Positions 7,777-19,505 of a stretch of 64,000 nt of DNA are shown here, one piece after another. A program made the translations under genes and the position numbers. Every line of letters starts with the position of its first letter. Position 1 is the stretch's first letter. The notes below the pieces were generated by a model. That model was not told the DNA's origin and did no database searches. It saw only the letters and a list, made by a program, of their open reading frames with translations. Source of the stretch: Teratosphaeria epicoccoides (lineage: Eukaryota > Ascomycota > Dothideomycetes > Mycosphaerellales > Teratosphaeriaceae); NCBI GenBank assembly GCA_021401465.1, contig JADDMT010000055.1, positions 1 to 64,000 of the forward strand. The letters run 5' to 3'.

Positions 7777-10700
7777 TTACGTCCCCGCTCCCTCGCCGAC
7801 ACTCTCGTTCTGCGCACCAGTCTGCGTCACCTGGCCATCATCAAGCTCCGCAAAGTCAGCGCCTAAGCCCTCCCACTCACAATCCCCCAGACCCCTGCCC
7901 GGCGTACTGAACGTCGGCAGATCACTGAAGTCAAAGCCCTTGCTCGGACTTGTACCAAAGCCCGCATTATCGTTAGCATCGCTCAGCATCTGCGCCAAAT
8001 GCCTTGAGAAAGGCGTCATAGAGTTCTCCGCCGTCACAGCACCATCTCGCTGACTACTGCGTCCAGGTGTGCGCTCCTGTCGACTTGGCGTCGAGCGCAG
8101 AAAGTACCGCGAAGACGAAGGCGAAGTCATGAAGTCGTTCGCGGCCGCTGCGGGAAGAGTGGCGTTATTGGCAGCGTTGGGATTGGGCAAGAGCGCTGAT
8201 CGGAGTTTGCGGCTGGGTGGAGTGGGTGTTTTCAGGAGGTGCTCGAGTTGGCGTTTTGATCGTGGAGTAATCTGAGACGGGGTTTTGCGCGGCGTCTTGA
8301 AGACATTGCCTGGCGAGCATTCGAAGAGATCGGCCAGGTCATCTTCGACAGCAGCATCTGGAGCGAGATTCTCCGTATCGTACGTAAAGGCTTCGAAGAT
8401 ACTGACGTCAACGTTCTGAACGTGGGCTTCAACCTTCGATGGCATTGTCTTGAGAGGCGCAACTCTTGGGGCTGCCTGCAGTGTCGTCTGGCCATTATCG
8501 CCCAAGCTCTTGACCTCGCCCTCACGACGAGGAGAGGAGAAGAGCAGGCGCCTGACTGGCTTGGGCGTCAGATCCTCGACTTCAATTGGTGAGTCCTGAG
8601 AGCCTCGAAAGGGCATCGGCGGGCTGGATTGCACTGCTCGCTGGAGCGCGCTGTTCATCTGAGAAGCATTCATAGTGCTGCCTCCACTTCGACGCCTCAC
8701 ACCAGGTTGCACGCTATTAGCTCGGGGGCGAAGAGGTCGATACTGGGATGCTGGTTGCTTTTGAGAAGCATCAGCGGGAGCGTCGTTATGCTGACGTCCA
8801 TGAGACAAGTCACTGACATTACCAGCGTCATCCGGACCAACCTGATCGGTGAAGAAAGCCTCCGATTGCGGCTCAACCCCGTCCGTCATTTGATCCGCGC
8901 CGTCCTGATCCCTCCTCTTTTGATTTTTCCTGCTCGTTGGCTTGCGATGCCATCGATCTGACGGGCGCATGTTTCGGAACTTGGTAAACCAGAGTCCGCA
9001 TGGGTTGCAGACGGTATTAGTCTCATAGTCTCGCAGTCCCGTCTCGACTTCTTTGGTCTTCTTCAAGCTCTTGCGGATGCGGAACTTGCAGACCTCTTGG
9101 GTACTCTCATCCCACTCGAGCGGCTCAACCTGGATAGTCTCGCCCTCGCCCTCGGCCTCATCCAGTGCGCTTGGCTTGCCCTCCACGATCTTGCAGTACA
9201 GCTTGCGCCATGTTGGCGTCTCGATGGCACCACAATGAGAACAGTACGTCGGCATATCGCCAGTAGCGATGGCTGCCTCAAGTCGCTGTTGAATGATCAT
9301 ACGACGCTTGGCACCTGTACCTGACCTCTTTGTACCACGTGGACGGCTTTCGGTATCGCTAGGTGCAGGCGAGCCCGCTTCAGAGCCATCGTACTCAGTC
9401 GGCGCCCGCTTGGCCGAGGGGCGTTTGACGGGCTGCGGCCTCTGAGGCTGTTGCGTTGAAGCCTCGACTGATAAATGGGGCGCTGATGCCTGCCTTGGCA
9501 CAGGTGGCAATGCGAGAGGGCCACGTCGTGACTCAGGCGGACCGGGCCTTGACGATCCATCGTCCGAGTATGGTGTGCCTGTCGTCGACGTGCTCGATGT
9601 TTGCCTGGGCATAGATGGCTTGAGTGATCTGGGCCTGGAGAGACATAATCAGTCTAGAACTACTCTACGGACGGCTTGATCAGGTCGCCAGTATCGCCAA
9701 ACAATTCGCGCAACAGGTTGTCATCATCATCAACGTACCCTTGGTTCCTCTCACGCGGAATGCCAGGTGGCAAATTCAACCGCATCTTTTGAGGAAGCTG
9801 AGACATGTCACCCGGCGTCTCCATCGAAACATTCATTTCAATCTGCGGCAAGTCGCTTGGATACGGTCCTTCGCTCTTAATGAAGGTATGAGGCTGCTGG
9901 CTCCGTGACCTATACTGAGCAGCGTCCTCAAGATCCCGCGCATCTGGGCTTCGGTCCTCGTTGTCCTCGTCATAGCTATCCACAAGGCCCCCTGGTAGCA
10001 GTGGCTCGCTCATGTAGCCGCTATCGATCGCACGCTTGGGCAAGCTAGGCAGACCGGGACTGCTAGGCTGCGGTGCGTTGACGCCTGGAAAAACTGGAGG
10101 CGATGAAGGCATGTCTGGCGGCGTGCCATCGGCTGTGTAAGTCGGCGAACGATCGTTCTCAGGCGAGCTCATGGTCGCGTCAGAACATTGGTCAGCGTCT
10201 GACATACAGTCAGACTGCAAGCTGACAGTTGACGCCTGTCGCAGAAGGCTTCGAGACTGTATGGGCTGAGAGCGTTGACGCGGTAGCATCGGGTGCCTGT
10301 GAGGTACAGGAGTCGGCGCACGGGGTGGGGGCTCTAGATCAGACCCAGGAGCACCTGGACGCTTTACAACCGGACGATGCATCTGCACAGAATGGGCGGT
10401 GGCGGCTGTCACACGGAGGTCACCCTTCTTGGCACCGAATGAGGACTTGCCACGCCAATTGGCTTGCATGACTTTCGCACGCTTGCGTGGCTGTACATCC
10501 TCGTTGTAATAGACTTCAACTTCTTGTGACTGTTCCTCTTGTCGCGATGGTTGTTGTGAAACTTGGCGTGGGCGAGATGACTGAACTTCACTTCGCGCAC
10601 TTGCACGTGAAACGGGCCGGGATTGATCCGGAAAGCCGTGTGCAGTCGCAGAAAAGCTCTGGTGACGTAGACGCTCGTTCTGAAGACCAGAATCCGAACC

Positions 10701-11498
10701 CATCATTGGGCTCCCAGCTCGGCTGCCTGGGGCGCTGTGAGAAAATGCGGGGTTGTAGCCGTGGGCAGGATCTGTCGGGGTCTCAGCCATGCCCACACCA
10801 CCCATCATCTGCTGCCCGCTTCCAACCCCGCCAGTTCCAGAACCCAAGCCTAGCATTTCGTCGACCAACGCCATGTCCGCCCCACGGCCAGCAATAGAGG
10901 TTCCAAAATCGAAGTAACCGTTCTGCTGCACTTGAGGCCTCATCGATGCGCTCCATGCGTTCGGATCGAAACCGGCAGAGGTTGCTGGGCTCATACCACG
11001 CATCGTCTCGATCTGCTGCACGAGCGCGGGCTGCGCAGGTTTTGCAATAGGCACCAGTCTCAGCTTGACCTCAAGAGTCTCCTTCACCCCATTGCTAAAC
11101 AGAGCTGGGATATTCTTGCAGACACGTCCCGTAATCATATTCTTCTCGCCATCAAGTGGTGATGTACCAGCCAGGACAGCAGACAGTAGCCCTTGTCCGA
11201 CAAGTGGCGTGTCGTACTCGCTGTAGTCGTATGCGTAGATTGTGAAATCTCCATCGGAAAGACGTGAGACCAGCTCGGGTGACGCGGAGACGATAGACTG
11301 GATGCACTGCCGAAGCTCGATCACGCCGACCTGCGACTTCTCATCTATTGCGACGGCCGGTATCTGCAGTGTGTTTGGAAAGCGTGCCAAGCAATTATCC
11401 TTGTTGTCCTTGTCAAAAGAGTACAACACCTTGACTCTCATGGGACGCGTGGGAATCTCACTCGGCGAGCCGTCGTCGCTACAAGGAAAGTCCATCAT
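7777..11498 (-). CDS. Ams2-like GATA-type zinc-finger transcription factor, about 1,220 aa
   Basis: Two long open stretches join through one short intron in about 9613-9670. The first (11498-9660) begins MMDFPCSDD and carries the conserved N-terminal block MRVKVLYSFDKDN...NCLARFPNTL and a later RKRAKVMQANWRGKSSFG block. The second (to 7777) holds an unusual GATA finger at about 9243-9000: CSHCGAIETPTW, a 73-residue insertion between the two Cys pairs, then CNPCGLWFTKF and basic residues. This long-loop finger and the N-terminal block are shared with fungal proteins annotated as Ams2, which in fission yeast activates histone genes and supports CENP-A loading. The exact splice sites are unclear: a 38-nt GTCCGT...CAG intron, or alternatives reaching 50-68 nt, keep the frame. 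Nuclear role is inferred. Head-to-head with Sm D2. Confidence 0.85.
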
Positions 11499-12008
11499 GT
11501 CGATGTTGGTGTAGGAGTCGAAGTTCCGTTTGGAAGTGCGGAGATGTGATCGAGGTAAGTGAGCCCGCTGCCAGGCTCAACTGTGTCCACGTGCTAGCTC
11601 ATACTGTGAGTCCGTCGAGATGGGATCAGCGCGTGTGGTGGAGCGGCTGGTGTCGGGTGATGAACTGCAATGATTGAAGCAGTCAATTATGTTCGTAATC
11701 CTCGTTATCGTTACGCTATGCTGGAAGGACAATGATGAAGAAGCAACAGTGAAGGAGAAAAGGTGTCGGTAAAAATACGGACGCGTCGTGCTTGTACCTA
11801 TTACAAACGCGATTTAATCGTGACGGGACTCGGGAGATCCAGATCGGCGAGCGTGATCCGAGCGCGCTAGAGATGTAGCTCCTCCACGGTCACGTGCAAT
11901 GTTCAGCTTGACTCGCTTGGATATCTGAAAGTCCATCCTGTGCGACCGACTGCATAATCACAGTTAAACTACACAGCTGTCGGGAGTCACCATTCGCCAC
12001 CCCACACC
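11499..12008. promoter_or_regulatory. shared divergent promoter, GATA factor / Sm D2
   Basis: 510 bp separate the two start codons. No gene is seen in it. It should contain the promoters and 5' leaders of both genes. Confidence 0.5.
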
Positions 12009-12421
12009 ATGGCCACTCAAGACGCCAAGATCGCGTACGTCACCTCCATCCTCTTGCACTCCCACCACCCCACTAACACTATCCCAGCGAACTCCAAGCC
12101 AAACCACGCAGCGAACTTACGGAATTCGAAATTTCCCTCCTCGAACAGCACGAGTTCACCTCCGGCCCACTCTCCCTGCTCCAAACCGCCGTGCGCAACC
12201 ACACTCAAGTCCTGATCTCCTGCCGCAACAACCGCAAACTGCTCGCGCGCGTCAAAGCCTTCGACCGGCATTGCAACATGGTGCTGGAGAACGTCAAGGA
12301 GATGTGGAGCGAGACGCCGAGACTCAGCGACGGGAAGAAGGGACGGCCGGTGAATAAGGATCGGTTTATTAGTAAGATGTTTTTGAGGGGTGACAGCGTG
12401 ATTTTGGTGCTGTTGTCGTAG
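12009..12421 (+). CDS. SMD2: small nuclear ribonucleoprotein Sm D2, 119 aa
   Basis: Core Sm-ring subunit of spliceosomal U1, U2, U4 and U5 snRNPs. Exons 12009-12034 and 12088-12421 join across a 53-nt intron with branch site CTAAC at 12073-12077; the sum is 360 nt, exactly 119 codons plus stop. The protein starts MATQDAKIAELQAKPRSEL and contains the Sm fold with SGPLSLL, VLISCRNNRKLL, and the Sm2 motif FLRGDSVILVLL near the C-terminus. Length and sequence match the family closely. It lies head-to-head with the GATA factor and its end faces that of the dihydroxyacetone kinase. Confidence 0.96.
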
Positions 12422-12934
12422 TGGGTTACCGCAAGGTGGGGGCAATGACTCACAGAAATAGTTGATTCGCGAGCAGGCGGCTGGAAGCTGTTCGGCGATT
12501 CACAGGCAACAGAAGCGGGCGTCAGGCGTCGGGGAGGCCGGGATAGACAGCTTGTGTGTTTCAATAGGGCCAGTGATACCGCCTGTGTGTCGAGTCGACC
12601 ATGCTGATGGCAAGCTCTAGTATAGCCTTTGAGGTAGGCTAAGATGCTGCCTCGAGCGGCGGGAAAAGAAAATTGCCCGCAGCTTTATGCATGGTGTGCC
12701 TGGGCAAGACGATCTGAGGAACACTCTCGCAAGCTGTGAATCGACTGATAGAAGCACTATCGCAGTCCTGCGCCAGAGCGGTCTTCTCCTCATCAGCGAT
12801 GTCAAATCAAGCGAGCTAATCGCCTCTGGTATCCGTGAACTGATCTCCCCACTTGTCAAAACCATTCTGACACTTTCCGGCTTGCTTACAGGATTGGTAG
12901 GCCTGGCACTCTACACGATCTCAGCTGCTATCGC
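12422..12934. other. intergenic, convergent 3' ends
   Basis: 513 bp between the stop codons of Sm D2 and dihydroxyacetone kinase. I see no gene or structured RNA in it; it should contain both 3' UTRs. Confidence 0.5.
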
Positions 12935-14744
12935 TCATCTCAACCCTTCCGCCAACCCCGAAAAGAACTCCGCCAACCCATACGCTCCCGGGTCCGGCAC
13001 CTCCTCAAACCCACTCCCACCAATGTACACCGTCCTTCCCAAACTCGCCTTCATACCCTTCGTCTTCCTCGCGCTCGCCTCAGCCGCCCGCGCCGCCATC
13101 TGCACATGCCCAGACGTATTCAACTCCTCCACAAACGGCGATAGCGCATCAACCAACGTCCTATCACCAGGTTTCGCCGGCGTATACTTCGCCAGACTCT
13201 CGCTCGCGACTTGCAATGCTTTGGCCCAGACTTCCGCATCCGCGGTGAGACTGCTGCCCTTTTGCGAGCGGAGGCCGTGTGCGAGGGCGTTGAGGAAGAT
13301 GGCGTATAGAGCTCCCGAGGTACCATCCATGGTTGTTTCGACGATGCTGATGATGTTGTCTAGGTATAAGGCTGCGTCGGTCTGGTTGGATGCGGTGTCG
13401 AGGTGTTGCAGGACACCTTCGGCGCCGCGTTTTAGTCCAATGCCGCAGTCGCCATCGCCTACCACTGTGTCGTATCTTGTGATGTCTGGCTCAGACTTGA
13501 TGACGCGCTCGAGCGCGGTCTTCAGAGCTTTGTTTGCGACTGCTGGGTCGAGGGCAAGACCGGACGGCTCATTCACGACGCCTGCGCCGGCAGCTCGCTC
13601 ACGTGTCTGTGTGGGCGGGTTCGTCCAGGTGCGACTCGAGATGGCGGCGGACCAGCCCGTGGCTTCTGCGGGAGCGTCGAGGAGCTCGAGCATAGGCTTG
13701 CTCACGCCAGTATCCGTAAGTTTGAGCAGTGATAATGAGAATCCGAGGCCATTGAGAGAAGTCATGAATGTCCCAGCAATGACCCGCACAGGCTCAATGC
13801 CATAGTCCTTCGCCAACTGCTGCACAACCTCATTTGTGATACCACCCATCTCCAGTACACTAACGCCGCCCAGGTTGTTTACCAGCAGTACTGCATCGTC
13901 CGCACCGCCCACGGACAAGAACGCTCGATCCTTGTCGTTCGGATCGAGCATATACCTCAGCATCGTCTTCACCAACCCCGGCAAGTCCGCCGTCGTTTGC
14001 TGCGAGCCAGGCTCGTTATGGATACCCATCCCGATCTCAACCTCATCGTGCTTGAGCGTCTCTTCTCCTTCCTCCACTTTCCGTCCGGGGACATGAACAT
14101 GACTCAATGAGCTCCCAATCGATACCGTATTATCTGCTACCGTCTGCGCCACATGGTGCACCTCCTTCAAACTCGCTCCGGTTGCAGCCAGCGCGCCAGC
14201 AATCTTATGCACCAACACGGTTCCCGCGATTCCCCGTCTCCCCACCTTCCCACCCTTTTCGCGACCAACACCCGCATCGTCGCCCATGACCACCATCTCC
14301 GCCTGAATGCCGGCCGCTTTAGCTTTCTCGACCGCCATGCCGAAGTTCAGCACATCACCTGTGTAGTTCATGACCACCACCAGCACGCCATTACTGCTAT
14401 CCACGCGTCCTAGGATACATCTCCGGATCTGCTCTGCGGAGGGTGAAGCGAATATCGTGCCCGCGACTGCGCCCGAGAGAAGACCTGGACCCACGAAGGC
14501 TGCGAAAGAGGGCTCGTGGCCGCTGCCGCCGCCGGAGACGAGGGAGACTTGGGAGGTTGGCAGGGCATCGGGGCGGAGGTATATGACTTTGTTCTCGGGG
14601 TCGAGGGCGGTGTTGGGGTTGGTGTGAGTTATGGATTTAAGGGCGGAGAGGACGAGGTGGGATGGGTCGTGGATGAAATGTTTGGCTGCGTTTCATCAGT
14701 TGTGGCTTGGTGAGGCTAAGCTTTCAGGAGCACTTACAGGCCAT
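12935..14744 (-). CDS. DAK1: dihydroxyacetone kinase, 585 aa
   Basis: Phosphorylates dihydroxyacetone with ATP in glycerol catabolism and detoxification; cytosolic. Exon 1 is only 7 coding bases (14744-14738, ATGGCCT), then a 52-nt intron (GTAAGT...CAG, 14737-14686), then one exon to 12935; 1,758 nt sum to 585 codons plus stop. The DhaK half has LVSGGGSGHEPSF near the N-terminus, NYTGDVLNFG, and MGIHNEPGSQ, whose His is the residue that binds substrate covalently in this family. A linker at about residue 350-370 leads to the DhaL ATP domain with VVGDGDCGIGLKRGAEGV. Length is normal for single-chain ATP-dependent DAKs. A 372-codon frame on the opposite strand is a shadow of its GC-rich codon use. 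Confidence 0.95.
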
Positions 14745-15454
14745 GACACCAGATGGGTTAGAGGTCAGCAATTATCTAGCTTGAGTCAAGCAAAAGGGAA
14801 AGGAGACGCAATGGGATAGCAGAAGAAGTGTATACTCATGTCTGTACGAGTCAGGAGCTCGTAGGCGACTGCGCTGAAGCTGAGGAGATGCAGATGGTCT
14901 CTCCGCTACTGCGACCGCTACTGTATGAGGCACGTCGGAGCGCTGCCCCGCAGGATTACTAGAAAACCCCGCTTTGGATGAAGATTGGATGTGGTTCTTA
15001 GTACGCGCGCAAGTCTGACTCCACGGCCTTGCAGCAGTCTTTACACAATTCATACCTTTCCTGATGCAGCAGCCACACAAGAGTTTGGCTCTTTGGGTGC
15101 GCACCATTTTGATTAATCGGTTCTTCAAAGAGAACAGGAGGATTTGACGTCGGAGGGGTCAATTTGAATGTCAATTTAGCGCGCAAACAACGGGTGGTGT
15201 TGTCAGCGAGCCCAGATTGATTGATCGGCTGCCGGATGGCGAATGCCGACAACGAGCTGCGAGCATCACTGCCGATCTGGTCCTGTCACGTGTTGCTTTA
15301 GTGAAGGACCTCGATGGTTATAGGTGCAACCTCGTGTAATTACGTGATTCATACATGTATATCTTCTCTACCATCCATATTATGGATCGCATTTTTCGCC
15401 GGCCTATACGTCCTCCACACCTGCCTGCCTCCTCACCCTTGCTTTCCTCTGCCT
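14745..15454. other. intergenic upstream of the kinase
   Basis: 710 bp with only short, unsupported frames. It contains the dihydroxyacetone kinase promoter and the 3' flank of the next minus-strand gene. Confidence 0.4.
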
Positions 15455-16181
15455 CTATGCCTTCCGGAGCCTCCTCTTGAGTGTGTTGGCGCTGAATAGC
15501 GCCCCCATCGTCGTCTTCGCCAGACACACGACGCTGTGGTGACCGTCTACCTCCCTGCGATTCAGTTGGCCGGAGAATTTGCGGGATGCTGCGCGCCGTC
15601 TTGACGGAGTTGACGGCAGCGGCGGCGAACTGGACCCTCCGGTGGCAACGAGATTTGGGCTCGTTCCCGAACCTTCTGTGATATTGCCGGTGCCTGACGT
15701 TGAGGGCTGTGCATGCAAAACTCTTCTGTCAGTCGCCCGCGTTCCACGGCAGGGGCTGTCCGAGCTGATCTCTGATGGACCGCTACGGCTCGGATGAGAC
15801 TGATAATCGCTGGTGGTCGAGTCTTGAAGGCTTTCCTCCTCCAAACAATCAGACGGCAGGACCTGGAAGCTCTTGCGGCCGCTAGCATCGTATGCTGGAG
15901 CATCGGCTGTATCACCTATTGCCAGCTCAGAGTCGAGAGACAGGAATGAATCGTACGATCTTAGCAATGCAAGCTCGTGCTCCGCCGGCCGGTGATATGA
16001 TTGTTCCTGAGGAGGATCCTTGTCCCAATCCGCTGCGGTGTATTCACTTGTAGGTCGGCTTGACACATCGAAGAAGTTTCGGTCTTTGTCAGTCGTGCCA
16101 CTGCGGAAGCGTCAACATCTTCCAGATACTGACAGTGTACACATATGTCTCAAAAGCCTCGATTCTCCGGTTGAGAATCAT
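15455..16181 (-). CDS. hypothetical Ser/Pro-rich protein, about 228 aa (tentative model)
   Basis: I do not recognise the family. An open stretch (16100-15455) has no in-frame ATG at its head, only a possible splice acceptor (CCGCAG). Joining it to an upstream exon 16181-16141 through a 40-nt intron gives a 687-nt frame starting MILNRRIEAFETYV. The product has an acidic N-terminal third (EYTAADWDKD, LLRSYDSFLSLDSEL), a Ser/Thr-rich low-complexity middle, and a basic C-terminus (RRRAASRKF, KRRLRKA). No signal peptide or membrane segment. The intron is shorter than others here, so the first exon may be wrong. Confidence 0.5.
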
Positions 16182-17309
16182 TCGTCTGTGCCTGGTAGCA
16201 ACGGGCCGACCGCGTCGTAACGTAACCTGCGTGCTCGGCGAATGGAATAGACCACACTCAATTTCCAGAAACCATCATCATCCGTACTTTTGAAGGCGCG
16301 ATCAACTTTGCTTTCACAGAATCGTTACATCCGCAGTAGCCACTGAGACGGGTACTGACTGCTTGCTCGTGGTGAGCGGATGTCGGTCCCACTGTTGTCG
16401 GGCTTCACATGCAAGATGCAAAAACGGTGAGCTCCTTCCTGATCGGGCAAGGTCATACTACTGCATTTCAGCGCGCTTGTCTTTGAATTATTGCTCACGG
16501 CATCACCAAATCTCTTGGCCAAGCACGTGCTTGCGAGCCAGGATGCAAACTGATCTTCATGTCTGCCTCTTCTGCTTCGACAACTTTGCAAGTCTGCTAA
16601 TAATGCTGCCTGCGAGCTCACACGTGCATGTGCCATTGACAGACCGAGCCACTAGCGCCTGACGCGCAGGCTGTCACAAGTGATATTGAGATACTGAGTG
16701 AGCTGATAAGAACAACATGTGATAGGCGCAATGGGGCGCGGCTGGGTGGCGAGGAGTTCCACCGCCACCCATCTGGGGCGTGGCCATCCCTCTCAGTGCT
16801 GAACATCATAAGGGCAGAAACGACGCTACAATGGATCTTGCGGCATTTTTAGTACAGAGCAACCACCAAGAGGAACATTCAGCCTATTACCCGGAGATTC
16901 AGTGCCACCACCTCCCATGGTCCCATCATCCACCCAAGTCCCCCCAAGCCAGCTTCAGCCCGCGCCCGGCCCACCATCTACCCACCTGCTTCCTCACAAG
17001 CTTCTCGTTACAGCATCGCGCTGGCAGATCTGCAATATGCAGGGTCTTTCGTCATGCAGACAGTGAAGTTGGTGGCGACTTGTCGACGGCGAGACTATAA
17101 GAAGCTCGGAACTCCCTCGACAATAGCAACGACTTCAATACAATCCACTCCGACAATAGCTACATCCCCCAGCCACCAATCATCAATCAGCATTTGCTTT
17201 TCCATCTGTGTTCCTTTGCGTTTCCAACGAGCAGCACCATACAGCGAGCAAAACGATATCCGATTCGAGCTCTCTGAATCCTCATTGGCCGACAGCAGCA
17301 CCAGAGATC
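16182..17309. other. intergenic, divergent
   Basis: 1.1 kb between the hypothetical gene and the 2EXR gene. No frame has a convincing start and composition. It should hold both promoters and the leader of the 2EXR gene. Confidence 0.4.
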
Positions 17310-19018
17310 ATGGTATGTGTTTCGAACCATCGCCATCTACGTTCGAGCAATGACTGATCCGACGACAGTCTATCGTGGTCCCACTCAACGTCCGCGGCGG
17401 CAAGGTCGTCAAGCCGTACCGCCAGATCAGCCGTCTCAACTTCGACCACGGTCTTCTCGCTACTGGAAAGCACATGGTCACGCGCGCCCAGAGCCGTGCC
17501 ATGCGCAGCATCTTTCCATTCCTTGCCTTGCCCGGCGAGCTGCGTATGATGATCTACGACTACTGCGTCGACATTCGGGCCGGCCAGAACCTGATCGCCA
17601 AGTACTACCACTTAATCAACTCGGAGCTCAGCAAGGCTCCAACGAAGAGTCTCCAAGAAGTCGACGCCCCGCTGATCTACTCCTCCGTCCACACCATCTT
17701 CCTCATCAACCGCCAAATCTACTCTGAGGCCAGCTCCTTGATCAACAAGCGCGGTCTGACCTTTACCCACGGTATGCTCGATCTCCTAGACATCGTCGAC
17801 TTCATCAAGGCCCCGCTCATCCACAACGTCTCCTCCATCACCATCAATGACACCGGCCATGCGCTGTTCCAAGCCAACATTCTCACCGCAAGCTGGCTGG
17901 GCCAGATGCAGCTCATCAAGCAGATCTCTGAGATCCTCGCCAAAGGCCACAAGCTGAAGCAGCTCACCATCGCTCTGAATGACAGGAGCCTCCTGCCGCA
18001 CATCACCAACTGCTGGAGTGCCAGCTATACCTGCGGTTTCCGAGACAGCATGCGCGACACCATCACCTCGATGCGCAAGGTCCACAACGTCCCCTGCGTC
18101 ACTCTCGTCGGCTTTCCCGAGCCCGTCGCCTCAGAGCTCAAGAAGCTCATGCAGGAGCCGGCCAAGACTCTACTCTCCCTGCCCGCCGAGCTCCGCAACG
18201 CGATCTACAACTATGCGGCCAATTGGTCCGACGTCACTCCCGCTCTCGACCGCACGCTCGTGAAATGGGTCGACAAGTCCAAGAGCCCACCCTACCCGGC
18301 TCGCAGTACGCCGACTCTCTTGCTCCTCAACAAGCAGATCACGATCGAGGCGCTGGCCGTGCTCCGCGAGAAGCCGCTCGTCATCGTCTACCCGCTCCAG
18401 CACAATCTGACTCAGCAGCAGCACGTGCCGAACGTGCTGAGGCTCATCACCCGCCGCTCGCTGCGCCACGTGCGTCACTTGGTCGTGGAGATCAAGAGCT
18501 GGGAATGGATCTACAGCGTCGCTGCCATCCTCCCCATCTTCGCGAACGCGCAGATCAGCACCGCCACGAGCCGCTTGCCGCAGCGTCTCCTCACATCACC
18601 ACCCACCTCCCCGACGACCGCGGCCACGACTTCCCTCTCCAACCTCGCCATCGATGCCCCGTTGGCTCCAGGAAATTTAAAGTCGCTTGCGCTCTCCTAT
18701 ACCGACGTCCTGAAAGCCAGCTTCCTCGTCGAGCCCGCGCACCACTACCCCGACGCCACCATCCACCAGATCTTTCGCAAGCTGCAGGACATCCGCGGCC
18801 TGACCCGCGTCTCGATCACGGGTGATCTTCCAATCGAGTACACCGGCCCGATCGAGCATATCATGCAATTGCCGGCGAACGTCACGACGAACTTGCCTGT
18901 GCCCAAGGCCGTGAGGGGCGACGGGTCACTCACAGATGTTGTTGCTACGAAATCGACGGAGGTTGAGGACAAAGAGGACGAGAGGGACGGTGATGGCGAT
19001 GTCGTCATGAGCGGGTAG
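17310..19018 (+). CDS. 2EXR/F-box-like domain protein, 550 aa
   Basis: The start ATG (17310-17312) is the whole first coding exon: a GTATGT donor follows at once, and the 56-nt intron (17313-17368) ends CGACAG before TCTATCGTG. The total of 1,653 nt is 550 codons plus stop. The protein has two copies of the motif found in fungal 2EXR or F-box-like proteins, LALPGELRMMIYDYC near residue 50 and LSLPAELRNAIYNYA near residue 270, each followed by an Arg/Leu-rich region with LLLLNKQI or IFLINRQIY. The C-terminus is acidic. Such proteins are numerous in Pezizomycotina and mostly uncharacterised; a role in ubiquitin ligase adaptors is only a possibility. Confidence 0.85.
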
Positions 19019-19505
19019 GATGGATGTGCTGAATTCGACACTAGTGTCTAAGGGAACGTCAGGACCGGGATGGCTCAAGAGCAGGACCGAAAAGCTTGGA
19101 TATGGGTTCTCAGCGTGGATGGTTGATCGTGGCTGTTATTGGAAATTCTTACATAGTAGGTCGAATGCCTGCGCCACCCGCGAGCCTTCGCAGCATGATC
19201 GATCCTCCAGACCAGCCCGTCAGATCAGCATTCCTCTGGTACTTCCCAGTCAAACGCCATGTATGTAGGACGACGCTGTCGACGGTGATGCCGAGCTATC
19301 ATAGAGTTTCCAAGCTTGCGAGTCTCGCGCGACCTCGTAGTAGTGGAGACAACCGGGAGGAGGCGGGGCAGTGCCGAAAGACATCAAAGAGCCTTTGACC
19401 GTGATTGAGAGCTGCTCTAATACATGTAGTATCCATATTTCCCTTGTTCCGAAGAAATATTCCTACAACAAAACACCAGCAAGCAACAACAACAATCCCC
19501 GCGCC
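19019..19505. other. intergenic, convergent 3' ends
   Basis: 487 bp between the stops of the 2EXR gene and the Ptm1-like gene; no gene seen. Confidence 0.5.

Noticed and set aside
12687..13805. 372-codon plus-strand frame
   Set aside because: It is the reverse strand of the dihydroxyacetone kinase gene, whose family motifs are unmistakable.
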